Shown here piece by piece: positions 37,441 to 58,364 of a DNA stretch of 64,000 nucleotides. The position numbers and the translations under genes were made by a program. Below the pieces are notes generated by a model, which saw only the letters and a list, made by a program, of their open reading frames with translations, was not told the DNA's origin and searched no databases. Source of the stretch: Balanoglossus misakiensis (Eukaryota; Hemichordata); assembly GCA_040954595.2 (NCBI GenBank), contig CM082576.2, positions 124,001 to 188,000 of the forward strand, in the 5' to 3' direction. Numbering within the stretch: position 1 is the stretch's first letter; every line of letters starts with the position of its first letter.

Positions 37441-39039
37441 ATGGCAATTTACATATCTTCTCGCAGTTCGTTGAAGTTAGCGTTGTGCTTTTCTACTTGT
37501 CTAGTTTTATACGCGGCTTGGGCAGAATATTTCAGCGGGAGCAGTTCTAGATGTAATTTCTCAGACATCGACCAAAGGAACAGTGCAATGGATGATATTT
37601 CCTCGAAGCTTTTCCACCCGCTTGGTGGTTTGGAGTCGCCTGTCATTTCTGAAATCAAAACACCGATGGAATCGGAAGAAATTTTGAGATCCAAGATGTT
37701 AAGTTTGAGGTTGAAATGTAACTGTCCTGAACCACCAGATTGGTTGAAACCGGTCAACAAAAGACGAATTGACGAAGGCCGCAAGTGGCAACGTTGGAAG
37801 GAGAAGAGACGTGAACCGTTATCTCTATGTAAAGCCATGTCTCCCTTATATTACATCGGTAGTGGTATTACTGTGGAACCGTATCAAACAGTTCGTATTG
37901 TTGGTCTCTCTCTACACCCTATGGCCGAGGCTATTTACAAACACATAGATGCAGATTTAGTTCTGAAAGTGTCTTCGGCTAGACGCCTTGGGGTGCCGAA
38001 CATACCAGAAGATTTTCCAGAAACTGACGAATCGGTTTTACAACTAGTAGACGATGGTGGCTACACACTTCATATCAATTTTAAAAGGAACATAGACTTG
38101 TTGAAACGAGCCCTCGACAAGTTACGGTATACCAGTGATAGATTCGAGTTGGATGCTCGAGAAAAGCTACAGATCACGATTTTCAACTTTACAGTCGATG
38201 TCTATATACATGTGCTACGACAACCATTGCCAGATTTGTATGATCCCGGAGAAAACAACGACATTGCCGATAAAGTCACTGTGATAACGAAAACGTTTGA
38301 ACGACCCGACGTTCTGGAAATCTTTATTGAAAACGTCCGTCGATACTATCCGAGTGTTACCATTATCATCGCAGACGATTCAAAAAACCCTAAACCGATC
38401 AATAAACCGAATGTAAAACAATTTCTTATGCCATACAGAGAAGGTTGCTTTCCAGGTAGAAATTTAGCATTGAGTCAGGTACGGACAAAATTCGTATTAT
38501 TTCTGGACGATGACTTTATGTTCACCGAAAAAACAAGTTTAGAGAACATGGTAAATAAACTTGAGGACGAAAACATAGACATGGATATCGTGGCGGGATT
38601 TGTAGAAGGGTTCTATGTCATCAAAGGACTTCGTACTATTGCTTACAACGACACACAGGGTTATTGCAATCTTGGACCAATCAGACCGAAGAATCGACAG
38701 ATTCCTGGGTATCCGCAGTGTGAGTGGGGTGAAATGTTTCATAACTTTTTCATGGCTAAGACAGCTGTTTTGAGAAGCATTGGATTTTATCCACAGATAG
38801 TCCAAACGGCCCATGAAGAATTCTGGACAGACGCCATTGGGAAAGCGAAAAGTGCTTTCTGTTCGGACAGTGAAGTCATTCACCAACAAAGTAGAAATGA
38901 TATCTATAACCCGTTCCGTGCAGAAACTGGACAGTTATTGGCCAAGAATCCAATCACACTTTTCGAAAACAACGCATGTTATTGGTGGATGTTGTATAGG
39001 TTCCCCAATGTGACTGATCGTCATGAACTGCAGGTGTGA
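37441..39039 (+). CDS. GT12 family beta-1,4-N-acetylgalactosaminyltransferase-like, copy B
   Basis: A 532-residue tandem paralogue of copy A, same strand and also intronless. The first 60 or so residues, which include the signal anchor (LALCFSTCLVLYAAWAEYF), are unlike copy A. From LGGLESPVISEIKTP onward the two proteins are identical up to the DDD motif (here residues 356-358) and beyond, to about residue 379. They then differ at a cluster (GFYVIKG against GFGLQIKG) and at the C-terminal end. The catalytic features match GT12 enzymes. The differing N- and C-termini suggest separate Golgi placement or acceptor use, which is inference. Confidence 0.93.
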   Translation: MAIYISSRSSLKLALCFSTCLVLYAAWAEYFSGSSSRCNFSDIDQRNSAMDDISSKLFHPLGGLESPVISEIKTPMESEEILRSKMLSLRLKCNCPEPPDWLKPVNKRRIDEGRKWQRWKEKRREPLSLCKAMSPLYYIGSGITVEPYQTVRIVGLSLHPMAEAIYKHIDADLVLKVSSARRLGVPNIPEDFPETDESVLQLVDDGGYTLHINFKRNIDLLKRALDKLRYTSDRFELDAREKLQITIFNFTVDVYIHVLRQPLPDLYDPGENNDIADKVTVITKTFERPDVLEIFIENVRRYYPSVTIIIADDSKNPKPINKPNVKQFLMPYREGCFPGRNLALSQVRTKFVLFLDDDFMFTEKTSLENMVNKLEDENIDMDIVAGFVEGFYVIKGLRTIAYNDTQGYCNLGPIRPKNRQIPGYPQCEWGEMFHNFFMAKTAVLRSIGFYPQIVQTAHEEFWTDAIGKAKSAFCSDSEVIHQQSRNDIYNPFRAETGQLLAKNPITLFENNACYWWMLYRFPNVTDRHELQV

Positions 39040-40077
39040 GGTAAAAACATTTGGAAATATAATACATGTGCATGTACTTGCTAGGGGTCGGAAAAGGTCT
39101 TGTATGTGTTGATAACTTTCATATACTCTAGCCTTAGACAAGTTTATTTTGAATGTTGGTTTGGTCTGGTTTCGTGTATGTTAGGTATAAGGTTTTGTTT
39201 GATTTTGGCAACAGTATTAAAAGTGATCAGAACCTTGTCCTTCTAGGGAAAGAAAATGTGCCTTAACTCAGACAGGAAAAATCAAATCGTCCACATGAAT
39301 TTTTTTTAAAACCGTCTCTTTGGATAGAATTTACATCTATTTCAACTCTCTATTGACATGACGTGTAGTTATTTCAGTAGTTTGAAACCATGCACCGAAT
39401 CTTCAAATGCGCGCTGTCCCGGTGCCCAATCGCGAAAACAAGATGGCACAGGAACGTTAAATACAAATGCAGCTGTTTGCACTATGAAAATTCATAACAA
39501 CCTTTCACAATATTTTTCTTGCAGCATAAGGCTAAAGGCGTTGTTTTGATTCTCGCACGTCACTCAATCTTGTTTCTTATCTGCTTCTGTTGCTGAATGA
39601 CATGGAAAAAATTAACAGGAGGGACTGATGTGATTTTGAAAGGTTTGAAAGGTTTAATTAAAGTAGAAAGACCTCACGAGACATGATATTTGCTCACATT
39701 TCGGAGGTCACATTGAAATATTGCTACAAATATTCTTCAGGTGGTGGAACATCAAGAATAAAGGTATGCAAAACAAAGTTTTCCATCCCTCTCGTATAAT
39801 TTAATTATTTCTGTATTTAGTAAATAGATAAGTGGAAAATCAATAACATGTACGTAATTTAGAAGCGAATGAAAATGAGTAAACGATATGAAGCTGATGT
39901 GCTGGTGTTAATTTGATGTCTTGACTATAAAAAAAAAACAATCTGCTACAATGTTTTCTTAATTTCGGTCCTATTGATTCGAACGTTAGATCTCATTGTT
40001 AGTGAGGTTATATAATTATAGTTTCCCATAGATTGTTTCTTATTTTCCTGACCCTTCCCATCTCCTCAGTAATATGT
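39040..40077. other. Convergent region between GT12 copy B and SLC51A
   Basis: 3' flanks of two convergent genes, with an ATTAAA near 39215 on the + strand. No coding region, RNA gene or repeat of note was seen. Confidence 0.55.
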
Positions 40078-43061
40078 TTATACCTCTGTAGCCTCAGTGT
40101 ACGATAATGCATACTGGAATAGAGATGCTCTTCGCGTGTAAACGTTATCAGTAGAGTCAGGTTCTGCATCTGCCAGATCGTTGTTGTTTGCCTTTTCATC
40201 GCTCTTGTCGACCATCTCTTGTTCTTCCGTTCCCCGCTCCTTCAACCACAACGACGGTCTTGAAATGAGATGCCTCATGTTGCCAGTTCTTGTGCGGAAC
40301 AGGAACGCGGAGAGAACACCTAAGATGCCCATCTCCAGCACAATCAGTATGTTGTATATGACTGTAGAAGCAAGAAAGTAAAACTAGTTCGTTTATTCTT
40401 GGTCGTGCGTGGGGGGGGGGGGGGGGGGGTAAATGTCGACAAGTGAATAGAGGTTGTCAAGAGGCTGGCAAATAACAAACACACGAGTTTAGAATGTACT
40501 GAGTGATTGGAAACCGAAATGCAATTAATTGACATTTTCTTGTCTACCAGCTTCAATGAAGCACAGAGTACTTATAGGCTCATAGATACTGGATGTGGAC
40601 AATTGAGGGTACAAGTTGGTCGCCCAACTTCACGAATGTTCTAAAAGTCGTATAGATGCAAAAAGTCAATAAAGCAAAGATGGGAGATTTGATCGCGCCG
40701 TTGCAAAATTGTCAAAACTGAAATCGTCATGTTGAATTACATGTATCAGAAAGCTGTATCCATGGATACAGCTATTGTCAATAATCAGCGTCTAATATAA
40801 AATCATGTGCTTGGAGTTGAAATTGTCAAAATGAATGTACGTTTTTTTTTGCATTAGTATATCAAGTCTCTTAGGCTTACTGTTTGCTCTAGTTTTGCTG
40901 CTGACGGGGTCGAGACATTTGATTACGTTGGCCGAGACCAGAATACCAAGAAAGGCGTGTTGTATGTTGATGAGCAGCAAAGCTATTTGCACGGTCATGA
41001 ATTTCTTGGTGATCTTAAAACCTCGAAGAGGTTCTTTGGCGGCGTGGTATATGACGTTCAGTGCGTACATGGCGATCAGTGTCGAAACGATAGAAATAGT
41101 ATTCAGGTACACGTACGCCTCGTCATGTGCAATCTGAAGTAAATACCAGGACAAAAAACAAGTGTTAGAAGAGTTTCACGATTATAATTTAGTGTCTGTT
41201 TGATACACGAGAATTTATAGAAACTCACAAAACATAAGTCGACAGTTTGTTATTATTATTTGTATTTGAAGTTTCCAACTCGAATTTATCAATCCAACAA
41301 CGTTATACTCATGTCACTTCGTGGTTCTGAAAGAATGACTTTACGGATCGCGAATAAAAAGAGGGTGGTTGACCGAAGCAAAGGTTTAAGGGAACCCCTC
41401 TCCATAAATGGAATGCTCCTATTTAGTACCTGACCAGGTGTGTACTTGTCATCAGTCCATAACACAGAAGCAACGAAGAGCGTCATTGGTCGGATAAAGG
41501 CTACCTGCATTGCAAGTCTCTTCATTAGCACCAAGAATTTCCTGCGATACGAATACGAATCTTTTGTTAGAGTTTGCTTTTAGTTTTACGCATACTAAAT
41601 TACCACAAACAACTCCGACTTTTGCCATTTATCCATTGTCATTTCAATACAATTCTTTATCAGACTTATCCAATCATATACAACTTGAACTCTAGTATTT
41701 CCAACCTGCAAGCTGCATTCTGACTAAATCTGTATTTTTTCAGTCAAAAGGTAGAGTCGGGCTTATCGAAAAGAATGACTAGAATAGAATAGATTTTATT
41801 TCGTTTATATTCAAGACATAGACATAGATTACAATATGGAAATATTTGCAAACTGACAAAATAAAATAACTCGAAATGTACAGGAAAGAATATATTGTAT
41901 TGTTATATACAATATGAGAAATTCTCAGAGAAAGCTTAATATTATAAGCTAAACTCAAAGTATAAGGGTTTGCAATTCCATAGCCGTGAAAATAATTTAT
42001 ATAAAGTGCTAAGCCATATGAGATATCACAGAGCTAGGAAAACGGTTTAATATTATTTTTTATGCAGCATAAAAGTGAGAGATGATCCTACCTGGTAACT
42101 TTGACCTTTTTAATGCATGGAAAACAGCACAAGAGTGGGCTAATAGCTATGGATACTTCTTCGTCTGCTAGCAACGCGATGGCTGCCTCAAGTCCACCAA
42201 AATAGTCAAATATGAGAAGTACAAATCTGTACAAGGTGACAGAAAAGTACCTGAAATGATAAACCAGGAAATATTTGGTACGACGTCGTGAAGTGTAATC
42301 TGAGGACAATGTGGAAGCACAGTTGTCAGACCAGAGGAACCTTACTAAGAGTGGGGCAGATATTCGAAAACGTGAAAGTCATCTGAATATAGAATTTACG
42401 GCAAGTGCATTATTTAATCATGTATTCCAGATTTCATCTTTAAACGTCCAACTTTACCATAGAAAACAACGGATTCGGTCCAAACCACGGCGGTGAAAAG
42501 ATTATTGAAGTGGCAAGACATATTAATTTCAATACATTCATCCTGTGTAGTGTAGTTCTTCTATATTCGGACTATTCAGTGAGTTTAGAGATTGCACAGT
42601 ACAAGAAGGAATGTGATACCTGGTCAGGCGAAGTTCGCGTATCCAGTGTTACCGAATACTTTAAGCAACATGCTGCAATGATTATTGATGTGGGCAGGCA
42701 GCACTGACGGTTGAGGTAAAACTCTGGCTGAACTGTCCGAGTGATACAGACGAAATGTATGAACAAAATGGCGGAATCTGTGGTATATGATCACCAGACT
42801 GGGCGGCAATTCGAAAGACATTCACTGAACTTCGATATTTGCATTATTATCATAGGGATACTTACAAAGTAGCGTGAATCGAAACGATGAAATGGGCCCT
42901 TGGTACATACAGGGCCAGCAACGACGTGCATGATAAAACCTTCGAAATTATAAAAAAATTAAAAACATGAAGATTATAGTCTGATAACTTATTTAACGCA
43001 GGATTTTTAGAGTAAGACGAAGATGGAGAGAAGGGCGCAGGTGGTGCTGGTTGTGATGATA

Positions 43062-43113
<52 letters not shown>

Positions 43114-44141
43114 ATGGCAAACGCATTACAGACAGAAAGTCACAGCATAGCAGGTTACATTTCCTTTTTCGAGTTTACTGAAACTTACTGGATACATTCC
43201 AAGAATCCATGTGATATGAGCCCTGCGACGTTTGGTAGGCAGCTTCTTTTGAACAAACGCTGTCGACCATAGAAACATGCCGATGGTGATGACTGTTATC
43301 GCCGTGCAAACAGTGAAGATGACGATTTTCCATGTTGTAATATCTGTATTTAGATATGAAAAAGTATTAAACTATATATACCTGAAAGAAGAATGAAGAT
43401 GAACTCGCATTACAAAACAGTATGATCACGTCGAAGAAGCTTCTATGGGCGTACACCTCTACTGAGAACAGCCAGGTTCGTATAAAAAAATAGCCACGCC
43501 CTTTTGCCCACATGCAGGCTCTGTTTAATCTAATTGTTTTCAATGGCGTGATTTGGCTCATTTGCGGAGACATTTGGATGATAAGGTTAAAGTGCTGCGT
43601 AGATTGACGCACAATATGAGCGCACGATTAATATGTTAATTTCGTTGACTTCGACGGCAGAATATTATGAAAATACTGTCTCCAGTTGCACCTTGCGAGT
43701 ATCTAGGGCATATGCGATACAAAGAAATAAACAAACACCTTTGAAAGATCTGGCTAATTTATGAGAACGTATTTCTTTCTGCCTAGAGCATGGAGTGTAG
43801 GAAAATGGGTGTAGGCCTAAATGGGGTAATGGTGAAAGTGTTCCAATTACGACGTAAAATATGCCATGTACAATCCACGTCACCTTCCTGAACTTTGCGA
43901 TTGTGAACGCATTTCGAGAGAAAACTTTACCTTGATAAAATTCATCTGTGTACGGGTCGTCTTCGGAACACTTCAAAATCTCCAAGTCCAATTTGCCAAA
44001 GATGTTCGTCCCAAGGCCCGAAACATTTGCGTTCTCTGTAGTTGTGTTGTGTCCGAAACTTTTATCAGCGACTGGGGTCGTATACACGCCAGCGTTTTCA
44101 GTCGAATTCATGTCGTATTTTCTTCGAAATTTAGCGAACAA
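40078..44141 (-). CDS. SLC51A: Organic solute transporter subunit alpha-like (OST-alpha), seven coding exons
   Basis: Multi-pass membrane protein; in vertebrates OST-alpha pairs with OST-beta to move bile acids and steroid conjugates across the basolateral membrane. Exons read on the minus strand: 44141-43931, 43343-43189, 42939-42866, 42250-42092, 41541-41430, 41133-40881 and 40361-40078. They join in frame to 415 codons from the first ATG, or 405 from the ATG at 44111 (MNSTENAGVY), which I slightly prefer. The N-terminus has several N-x-S/T sites. Membrane segments include ITTWKIVIFTVCTAITVITI, VLSCTSLLALYVPRAHFIV and TLIAMYALNVIYHAA. The text CLDPVSSKTRAN followed by IIYNILIVLE aligns well with the corresponding part of human OST-alpha. 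TMEM184 is a related alternative, less likely because of that segment. The gene shares an upstream region with the cysteine-synthase-like gene. Confidence 0.88.
40411..40429 (+). repeat. Poly-G tract
   Basis: About 19 G in the last SLC51A intron. Confidence 0.9.
40752..40773. repeat. 22-bp perfect palindrome
   Basis: AGCTGTATCCA is followed directly by its complement with no spacer. It lies in the last SLC51A intron; function unknown. Confidence 0.7.
43055..43111 (+). repeat. (GAT)n microsatellite
   Basis: About 18 GAT units in an SLC51A intron. Confidence 0.95.
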
Positions 44142-44966
44142 GAAATGAATATGTCACTCGAGCTCTCTGAACCAAGACGAAATCCAGCCAAAGAGAGTTT
44201 TCCTTTCTGGGAGTGGATCCGCTCCCACCTTATGACAGGAATGACTAGGGCGTTGTGCGAATGTAGGGCCTAGGCCCTATATTATATATTGTGTGGCAGG
44301 TGAAATTCTCACTGGTTCTTCATCCGTAACTTGTCGCCCCTCAGTGATCCGCCGGACGGTGCCGCGGCTGCCCCAGGGTGCGAGTGCTCAATTCCACGAG
44401 ATGGGCTTTTTAGTGCAAAAACGATATCATCCCAATTCTAATTTAGGCGTAGAGCTGATAGGCCTAACATCTGGCCTTAGTCGATATTAGATGGGAGGAG
44501 GACGATCGAATAATATCAGATGAAATCGATAACCCAACTTTTCTAGAATGGGAAATGGCTGCGGATCCTTGCAATTCGTCTTGGACCTTCAAGTATCTGA
44601 TAAAACCTGCATAGCACTAGTTCTGTAGTCACGAGCGCAGCCAGTATTTCATTATTAGGCTTAGGCCTTGTAGAGCTCAAAAATATAGCAGGTGGTATTG
44701 GCTTGAAAGTGTTAATGAACGTCTTCCCCTTATTATTTGACAACCACTTTCAAACATAAAGTACATGTAATGTCATGAGTCACGGACAATTCTGCCAATG
44801 TAATGTTATGCAATCGGTTTTCACGATAGTGGTAGAATGAACCACCATGGTGGCCCTGTATTTAAAGTTCCGACGCGGTAATGACGTCACTATTGGTAAG
44901 TGACACCAGGTCACCTGGTCATCCACAGCATGACTGATCAGCTGGGCCAGATTAGTACTAAGTAAC
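44142..44966. promoter_or_regulatory. Shared upstream region of SLC51A (-) and the cysteine-synthase-like gene (+)
   Basis: The start codons of the two divergent genes are about 825 bp apart, so this segment probably carries both promoters. Parts are GC-rich with CpG (for example GCCGGACGGTGCCGCGGC near 44350). I see no clear TATA box. Bidirectional use is inferred from layout only. Confidence 0.4.
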
Positions 44967-47900
44967 ATGGCTCGTCCATACTCCACAATATTTCGACGTT
45001 GCCGGGGTGTGCAAGGTCTTGAAATATTTGCCAGGCAATTGAGTACGGTACGTTTATCGAATTGTGTTTTGAACATTGTCGGACAACTTCATAATCCAGG
45101 CCTTGATCAGTGAAGTAGTATTTCCACCGAATATGTCACTGAAAGGTATCACCCAAATAGTGCCATGTCACTGTGACACTGCATCCCAAGCTCAGCTGGG
45201 GGTGGGGGTGGGGTGGACGTGTTATATAGTCGCTTTGTGAATCAATGCACCAAGATATATGGACTCGAAAGGACCAAAATATCATTTTGTAAACCACTGC
45301 TCTCAGCTGCCGTAGCCCGTAGGACTAGAATCGAGCAGGAGCAGGGGTCAAGCTTGTTTGAACCAGGTCGTGGTTGGACAGCACATGATTTTGAAAAGAA
45401 TGTCAACACTGAAAAAAGTTGCATCATCCATGGGAAGGATTTTAGTTTACCAGTAAGAAGCCTCATGCGTATTAATTATGATGCATGATATCCATGAGAC
45501 ATGTAAAACTCATGAAAGGTGTCAGTTCATCAAACCAACTCAAATACTTCACAACTGAGCGTAATATTGTTGTTTGTCATTATGCATTGCTGGTGCCCTG
45601 AGCTGCAGGCTGCTTTATTTGCATGTGCATGCAGTGTGACCTTTGAACCGCTAAGATTTGACCTAAACATTTTGCTGTTCATATGATTATGGAAAAACTC
45701 ACTTTATCTAGGACAGGTCACTGCGAGGTCCAGAGGAGATTCTAGTTAAAGCATATTTAAATGCATACAATGTTAATTATTACATGTACAGTGGACTTTG
45801 TCAGTGGTAAAAAATACTTATATTTAAGGACACAAATGACCTGAATGACTTGTCATTTTTTACCATCTGTCCGGGTAATGTAAATCTGTATGTTGATCAT
45901 TTTCCGGCATGTCAAAAGTACTATCCCAGTACAGTATTAGCTTGGTCAATAAGATTTAGTGAATTTGCTCATTTTTTTTATCATGCTTGATGGTGAAGTT
46001 ATAAAATATTTTCTGATTTGGTTTTTACAGGATATTCGAGATGGCTTTGTTGGAATGGTTGGCAGGTATGGCAATGTCATCTTTATTGTATTTCTTATTC
46101 ATATTTCATATACCTGCATGAAGTAATCATTTTCATTCTTTTTTTATATGGAGGACTCCACTGATAAAACTTGAGAAATTAAGTAAAGTTACAGGGTGCA
46201 CCATTGCTGCCAAGGCAGAATTTGCCAATGGAGGTGGATCAGTGAAAGACAGGGCTGCTCGCTTCCTCATTCTAGATGCAATAGAAAAAGGTGAGCTCAT
46301 GCAGCTGCAGTATATAAACGTATCTGAGAAAATCTGGTGATGATGTTTGCAAATTTACATAAGTGTTCAATGAACCCTGTCTAAAGAAATCTGTGTCTAA
46401 TCAGGAAATGAAATATGTCAATACCTGTACTGAAATTATTTTAAAGATCGAGACAATTTTATTTTTTTGGCAGGTCAGTTAAAACCAGGAGGCACTGTGG
46501 TAGAAGGAACCGCAGGAAATACAGGTACAGCAGTTGTTAAATGAAAGTGAATGAATGAATGAATGTCGTCAGATACATCTCACTGTCTATTTTACTTTAT
46601 TTCTCATTCATTCATTTATTCATTCATTCATTCATTCATTCATTCATTCATTCATTCATTCATTCATTCATTCATTCATTCATTCATTCATCATTCATTG
46701 CATTCATTCATTCATTATAATTTTAGTAACAAAATTCATAGAATTAACATTTTGTGTTATGACCTTTGCACTGATTTGGAAGGAATCATGAAATATATAT
46801 GATATAGATTACCCTTCCCTAATATCAGTGTAATTGATCTAATTGTAGGTATTGGCTTGGCACACATATGTAATGCCATGGGCTTCAAATGTGTTATATA
46901 CATGCCCAATACACAGTCTCATGAAAAAATCGATCTGCTTCGAACACTTGGTGCTGATGTCAGACCGGTGCCAGCTGTTCCTTTTGCTGATCCAAACAAC
47001 TACAATCACCAGGTAAGAACCGGGCTTGTCTGTATTGAAATCACTAATGCCTATGAGTGAATGAGTGTTTTCATCTTCACTGAAAAGTTCTGTCCCTTTG
47101 GTTTGGATCGATATCAGTATCATAAAGGTATCATTGAAGTTGTTCTCCCCAGTGTTCAGTTGGAATTGTCAGTGCTATGATAGTGCGCAAACGTTTCTGT
47201 TATTCAAAACTTCCTAGGCAAAGCGATTTGCAGAAAGCATTGAAAATGCAGTGTGGACAAATCAGTTTGACAACACTGCTAACAAGAGAGCACACATTGA
47301 AACAACAGGCCCAGAAATATGGGAACAAACAAGTAAGTATAATCCTATTGAAAATAGCCATGTTTTGATACAATCTGCAGTGTGTTGATGAAAAATTAGA
47401 ACCCACATATTATTGAAAGGCAGATGTTTATAGAACTTGAAAGAACAGCATTCTCAGTTTTGATTAATAGATGATGACAAATTTACTGTGCACACTGCTG
47501 TTTCCGTAGTAACCATGGGCTTTAAATTCTAGGTTAACTGGTTCATTTTTGATTTTACTTTCACCCATTTACAGATGGCAGGGTTGATGCTGTGACTTTT
47601 GGAACTGGGACTGGTGGGACATTGGCAGGTAAGTCTGTGTATCAGTCCCCCAACTTCACCATTCAACGGCTAATATTTCCTGTTTGAAAAGAAACTAAAG
47701 AATGTACATTAGATGATATAATAATTTATTGACATCACACGTTTTTGCATTTTATAGGTGTTTCAACTTATCTGAAGGAAAAGAACCACAAAATCCAAGC
47801 CTTCCTTGCAGACCCTGATGGCAGTGTTCTGTACAACTACATCAAACATGGAAAATTGGAACGGCGACGTGATGGATCAATCACAGAGGGCATAGGTCAA

Positions 47901-49024
47901 GGACGGGTCACAGAAAACTTGAAAGGAGCACCCATTGACGATGCTCTACCAATAACAGATGAAGAAGCAGTGGAGTGGGTAGGAAACAACTTTCCTCTTT
48001 TGAATGGTGTTACTGTTGGTTGTTTGTTGGCCTGTAGTTCTGCCTGCTAAAATAAACACAAAAATCAGAAGACAGTTTTCCTTAAAGGTGTTTGTATTGT
48101 AGGTCATTTGCTCATTATAGCAATCGTATTGACTTAGATTTGATTTTAGGAGTCTTTGCAGTCCAGTACTGAGGCAGGCTGAACACTCTCATACCTGTAT
48201 GCAGAATGCAATAAAAGTTTTCGAGCAAAGGTGTTGGCCATCAACATGTATGAGTCTGTGTTGTTGGGCTCTGATGTTTTTGTTGTTTTCCATTAACAGA
48301 CGTTCCGGTTACTTCATGAAGAAGGGTTTTTTGTTGGTGCATCTTCAGGACTCAATGTTGCGGCGGCTCTTAAAGTGAGTCAGAGTTTATTCCTGCACGT
48401 AATATAATTATGATATGTACACTTTGCTCTGGATAAATTTGTTTTGCAATACGGTCCAACATCCTTCAGAGGTGACATCAAATAATGAGTTCAGGTATGT
48501 ATGTTATCACAATATCATCTTTTCTTATGTGTTGTAGGTTGCCAAATTGATGGGGCCAGGTCATACCATTGTAACATGTCTGTGTGACACTGGTCAAAGA
48601 TACTACGCCAAGTTATTCAGCAGAACATTTTTAGAACATAAAGGTGAGATATATAAGCTCATTGATTCAGCAATTGACTGCTGTCATATGGACCAAATAA
48701 TTGTCATGTGCATAACCATGACAGTTACCACTGCCTGGATACCTCCATGAATGACAAAATTGTGTATCATTCATATTTATGAAATTTCAATAGTATTAAA
48801 CCTCTCTTCACGAGAGCTATCCCTCTTTCTTCCTTGAGTATTAGTGAAGCAGGGACACCAATTACTACAGGGCAAGTTCATTGTTCTTTGTTTAGGTAAA
48901 AATGTGTTAGTAAAAGAGACATCAACACAAATTAATTCACCACATTCTACTGCATTTCTTATTCTTAACAGGATTGCTTGAATCTGTGCCTGAACCCTAC
49001 AGAAAAGCTCTCCATGATGGTTGA
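44967..49024 (+). CDS. Cysteine-synthase-like PLP enzyme (fold type II), 11 coding exons
   Basis: Homologue of O-acetylserine sulfhydrylase/cysteine synthase and CBS catalytic domains. Exons 44967-45047, 46031-46065, 46154-46290, 46474-46524, 46849-47012, 47218-47332, 47575-47628, 47758-47978, 48300-48374, 48538-48643 and 48972-49024 join in one frame (363 residues). The first 27 residues (Arg-rich, no acidic residue except one Glu) look like a mitochondrial leader. The body starts [18 protein letters not shown]. The PLP lysine is Lys70 in GGSVKDRAA, the phosphate/substrate loop is TAGNTG (97-102), then [10 protein letters not shown] and [11 protein letters not shown]. It resembles alphaproteobacterial CysK-like enzymes. 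Departures from the usual text are GRTPL for GNTPL and NGGGSVKDR for NPGGSVKDR. Animals do not generally make O-acetylserine, so the true substrate or a non-catalytic role is open. It lies 758 bp upstream of the EGLN gene, same strand. Confidence 0.9.
46604..46716 (+). repeat. (ATTC)n microsatellite
   Basis: More than 20 ATTC units with small interruptions, in an intron of the cysteine-synthase-like gene. It creates false His-Ser-Phe-Ile repeat frames. Confidence 0.95.
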
Positions 49025-49782
49025 TGTCTGTCAGCTGAACTGAACTTCTTGCAATACAGTCTACACTGTATGATAGTCTTTTTTTATTTGATCACACACA
49101 ATCAAAAATTTAAATTGTTATTTAGGTGCCATATTCGTAGACAAGGTTCTGTTTTTGATTAAACCGATGACTGAGTGATTCTGTTTTCCAACCAGTATTA
49201 AAGTGTTTGTAATTACCTAACTTTACCACTTAGGTCAGCAGTAATTGTCATAATTGATAAAGGTGTCAATCACAACAAAAATATCAGATATCAGATTCAA
49301 AGCAGTATGTTCTGTGAACGAAATCAATGGATTGTAACATATGTAAAGACAATTTTTGTAGCAGAGAGTATCTTTATCATAATTAATAAAATGTGCCATA
49401 TTGTCTTTAAGGGGATACTGAAAATAAAATTCTTGATCATGTGGAGAGAGATTGACTAACACAAATATTTTTAAGAGAGATTTATACAAAATAAAGTTTG
49501 TTTCCCTAGAATACCTGTAGCCCATAGTGCAACTTGTAATTGTTGCAGTGTGTGGAGCAAAGTGAGCAGAAAGTTTTGATCCATTTTTTTAAATTACTAG
49601 ATCTCTAAAAATTTATAAAAAACACAGACTTGAAATTACTTTTCAAATTGTACTTTCCACCTCTGTGTGTGGTTTTCACATTACACACCGTCACCGATAT
49701 CATTTAGAGATTATTTTATTGTGTTCCGAAGTGATTAGGTCATTGTTGCGTCCTGACTGTGAGGGCGCAGTTTACTTTCAAA
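49025..49782 (+). promoter_or_regulatory. Intergenic segment before the EGLN gene
   Basis: 758 bases between the cysteine-synthase-like stop and the EGLN start. The left part holds a likely 3' UTR with ATTAAA near 49196. The right part should hold the EGLN promoter. I did not find an RCGTG hypoxia-response core close to the start. Confidence 0.4.

Positions 49783-58364
<8,582 letters not shown>

Noticed and set aside
34212-37838. Minus-strand frames opposite both GT12 genes
   Set aside because: They are copied along with the conserved GT12 sequence; no independent support.
45213-45488. 91-codon frame between the first two cysteine-synthase-like exons, as an extra exon
   Set aside because: Exon 1 (27 codons) joins exon 2 directly in frame and the joined protein matches the family N-terminus; nothing in the frame resembles the enzyme.
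46555-46802. Frames with repeated His-Ser-Phe-Ile
   Set aside because: Translation of the intronic (ATTC)n microsatellite.
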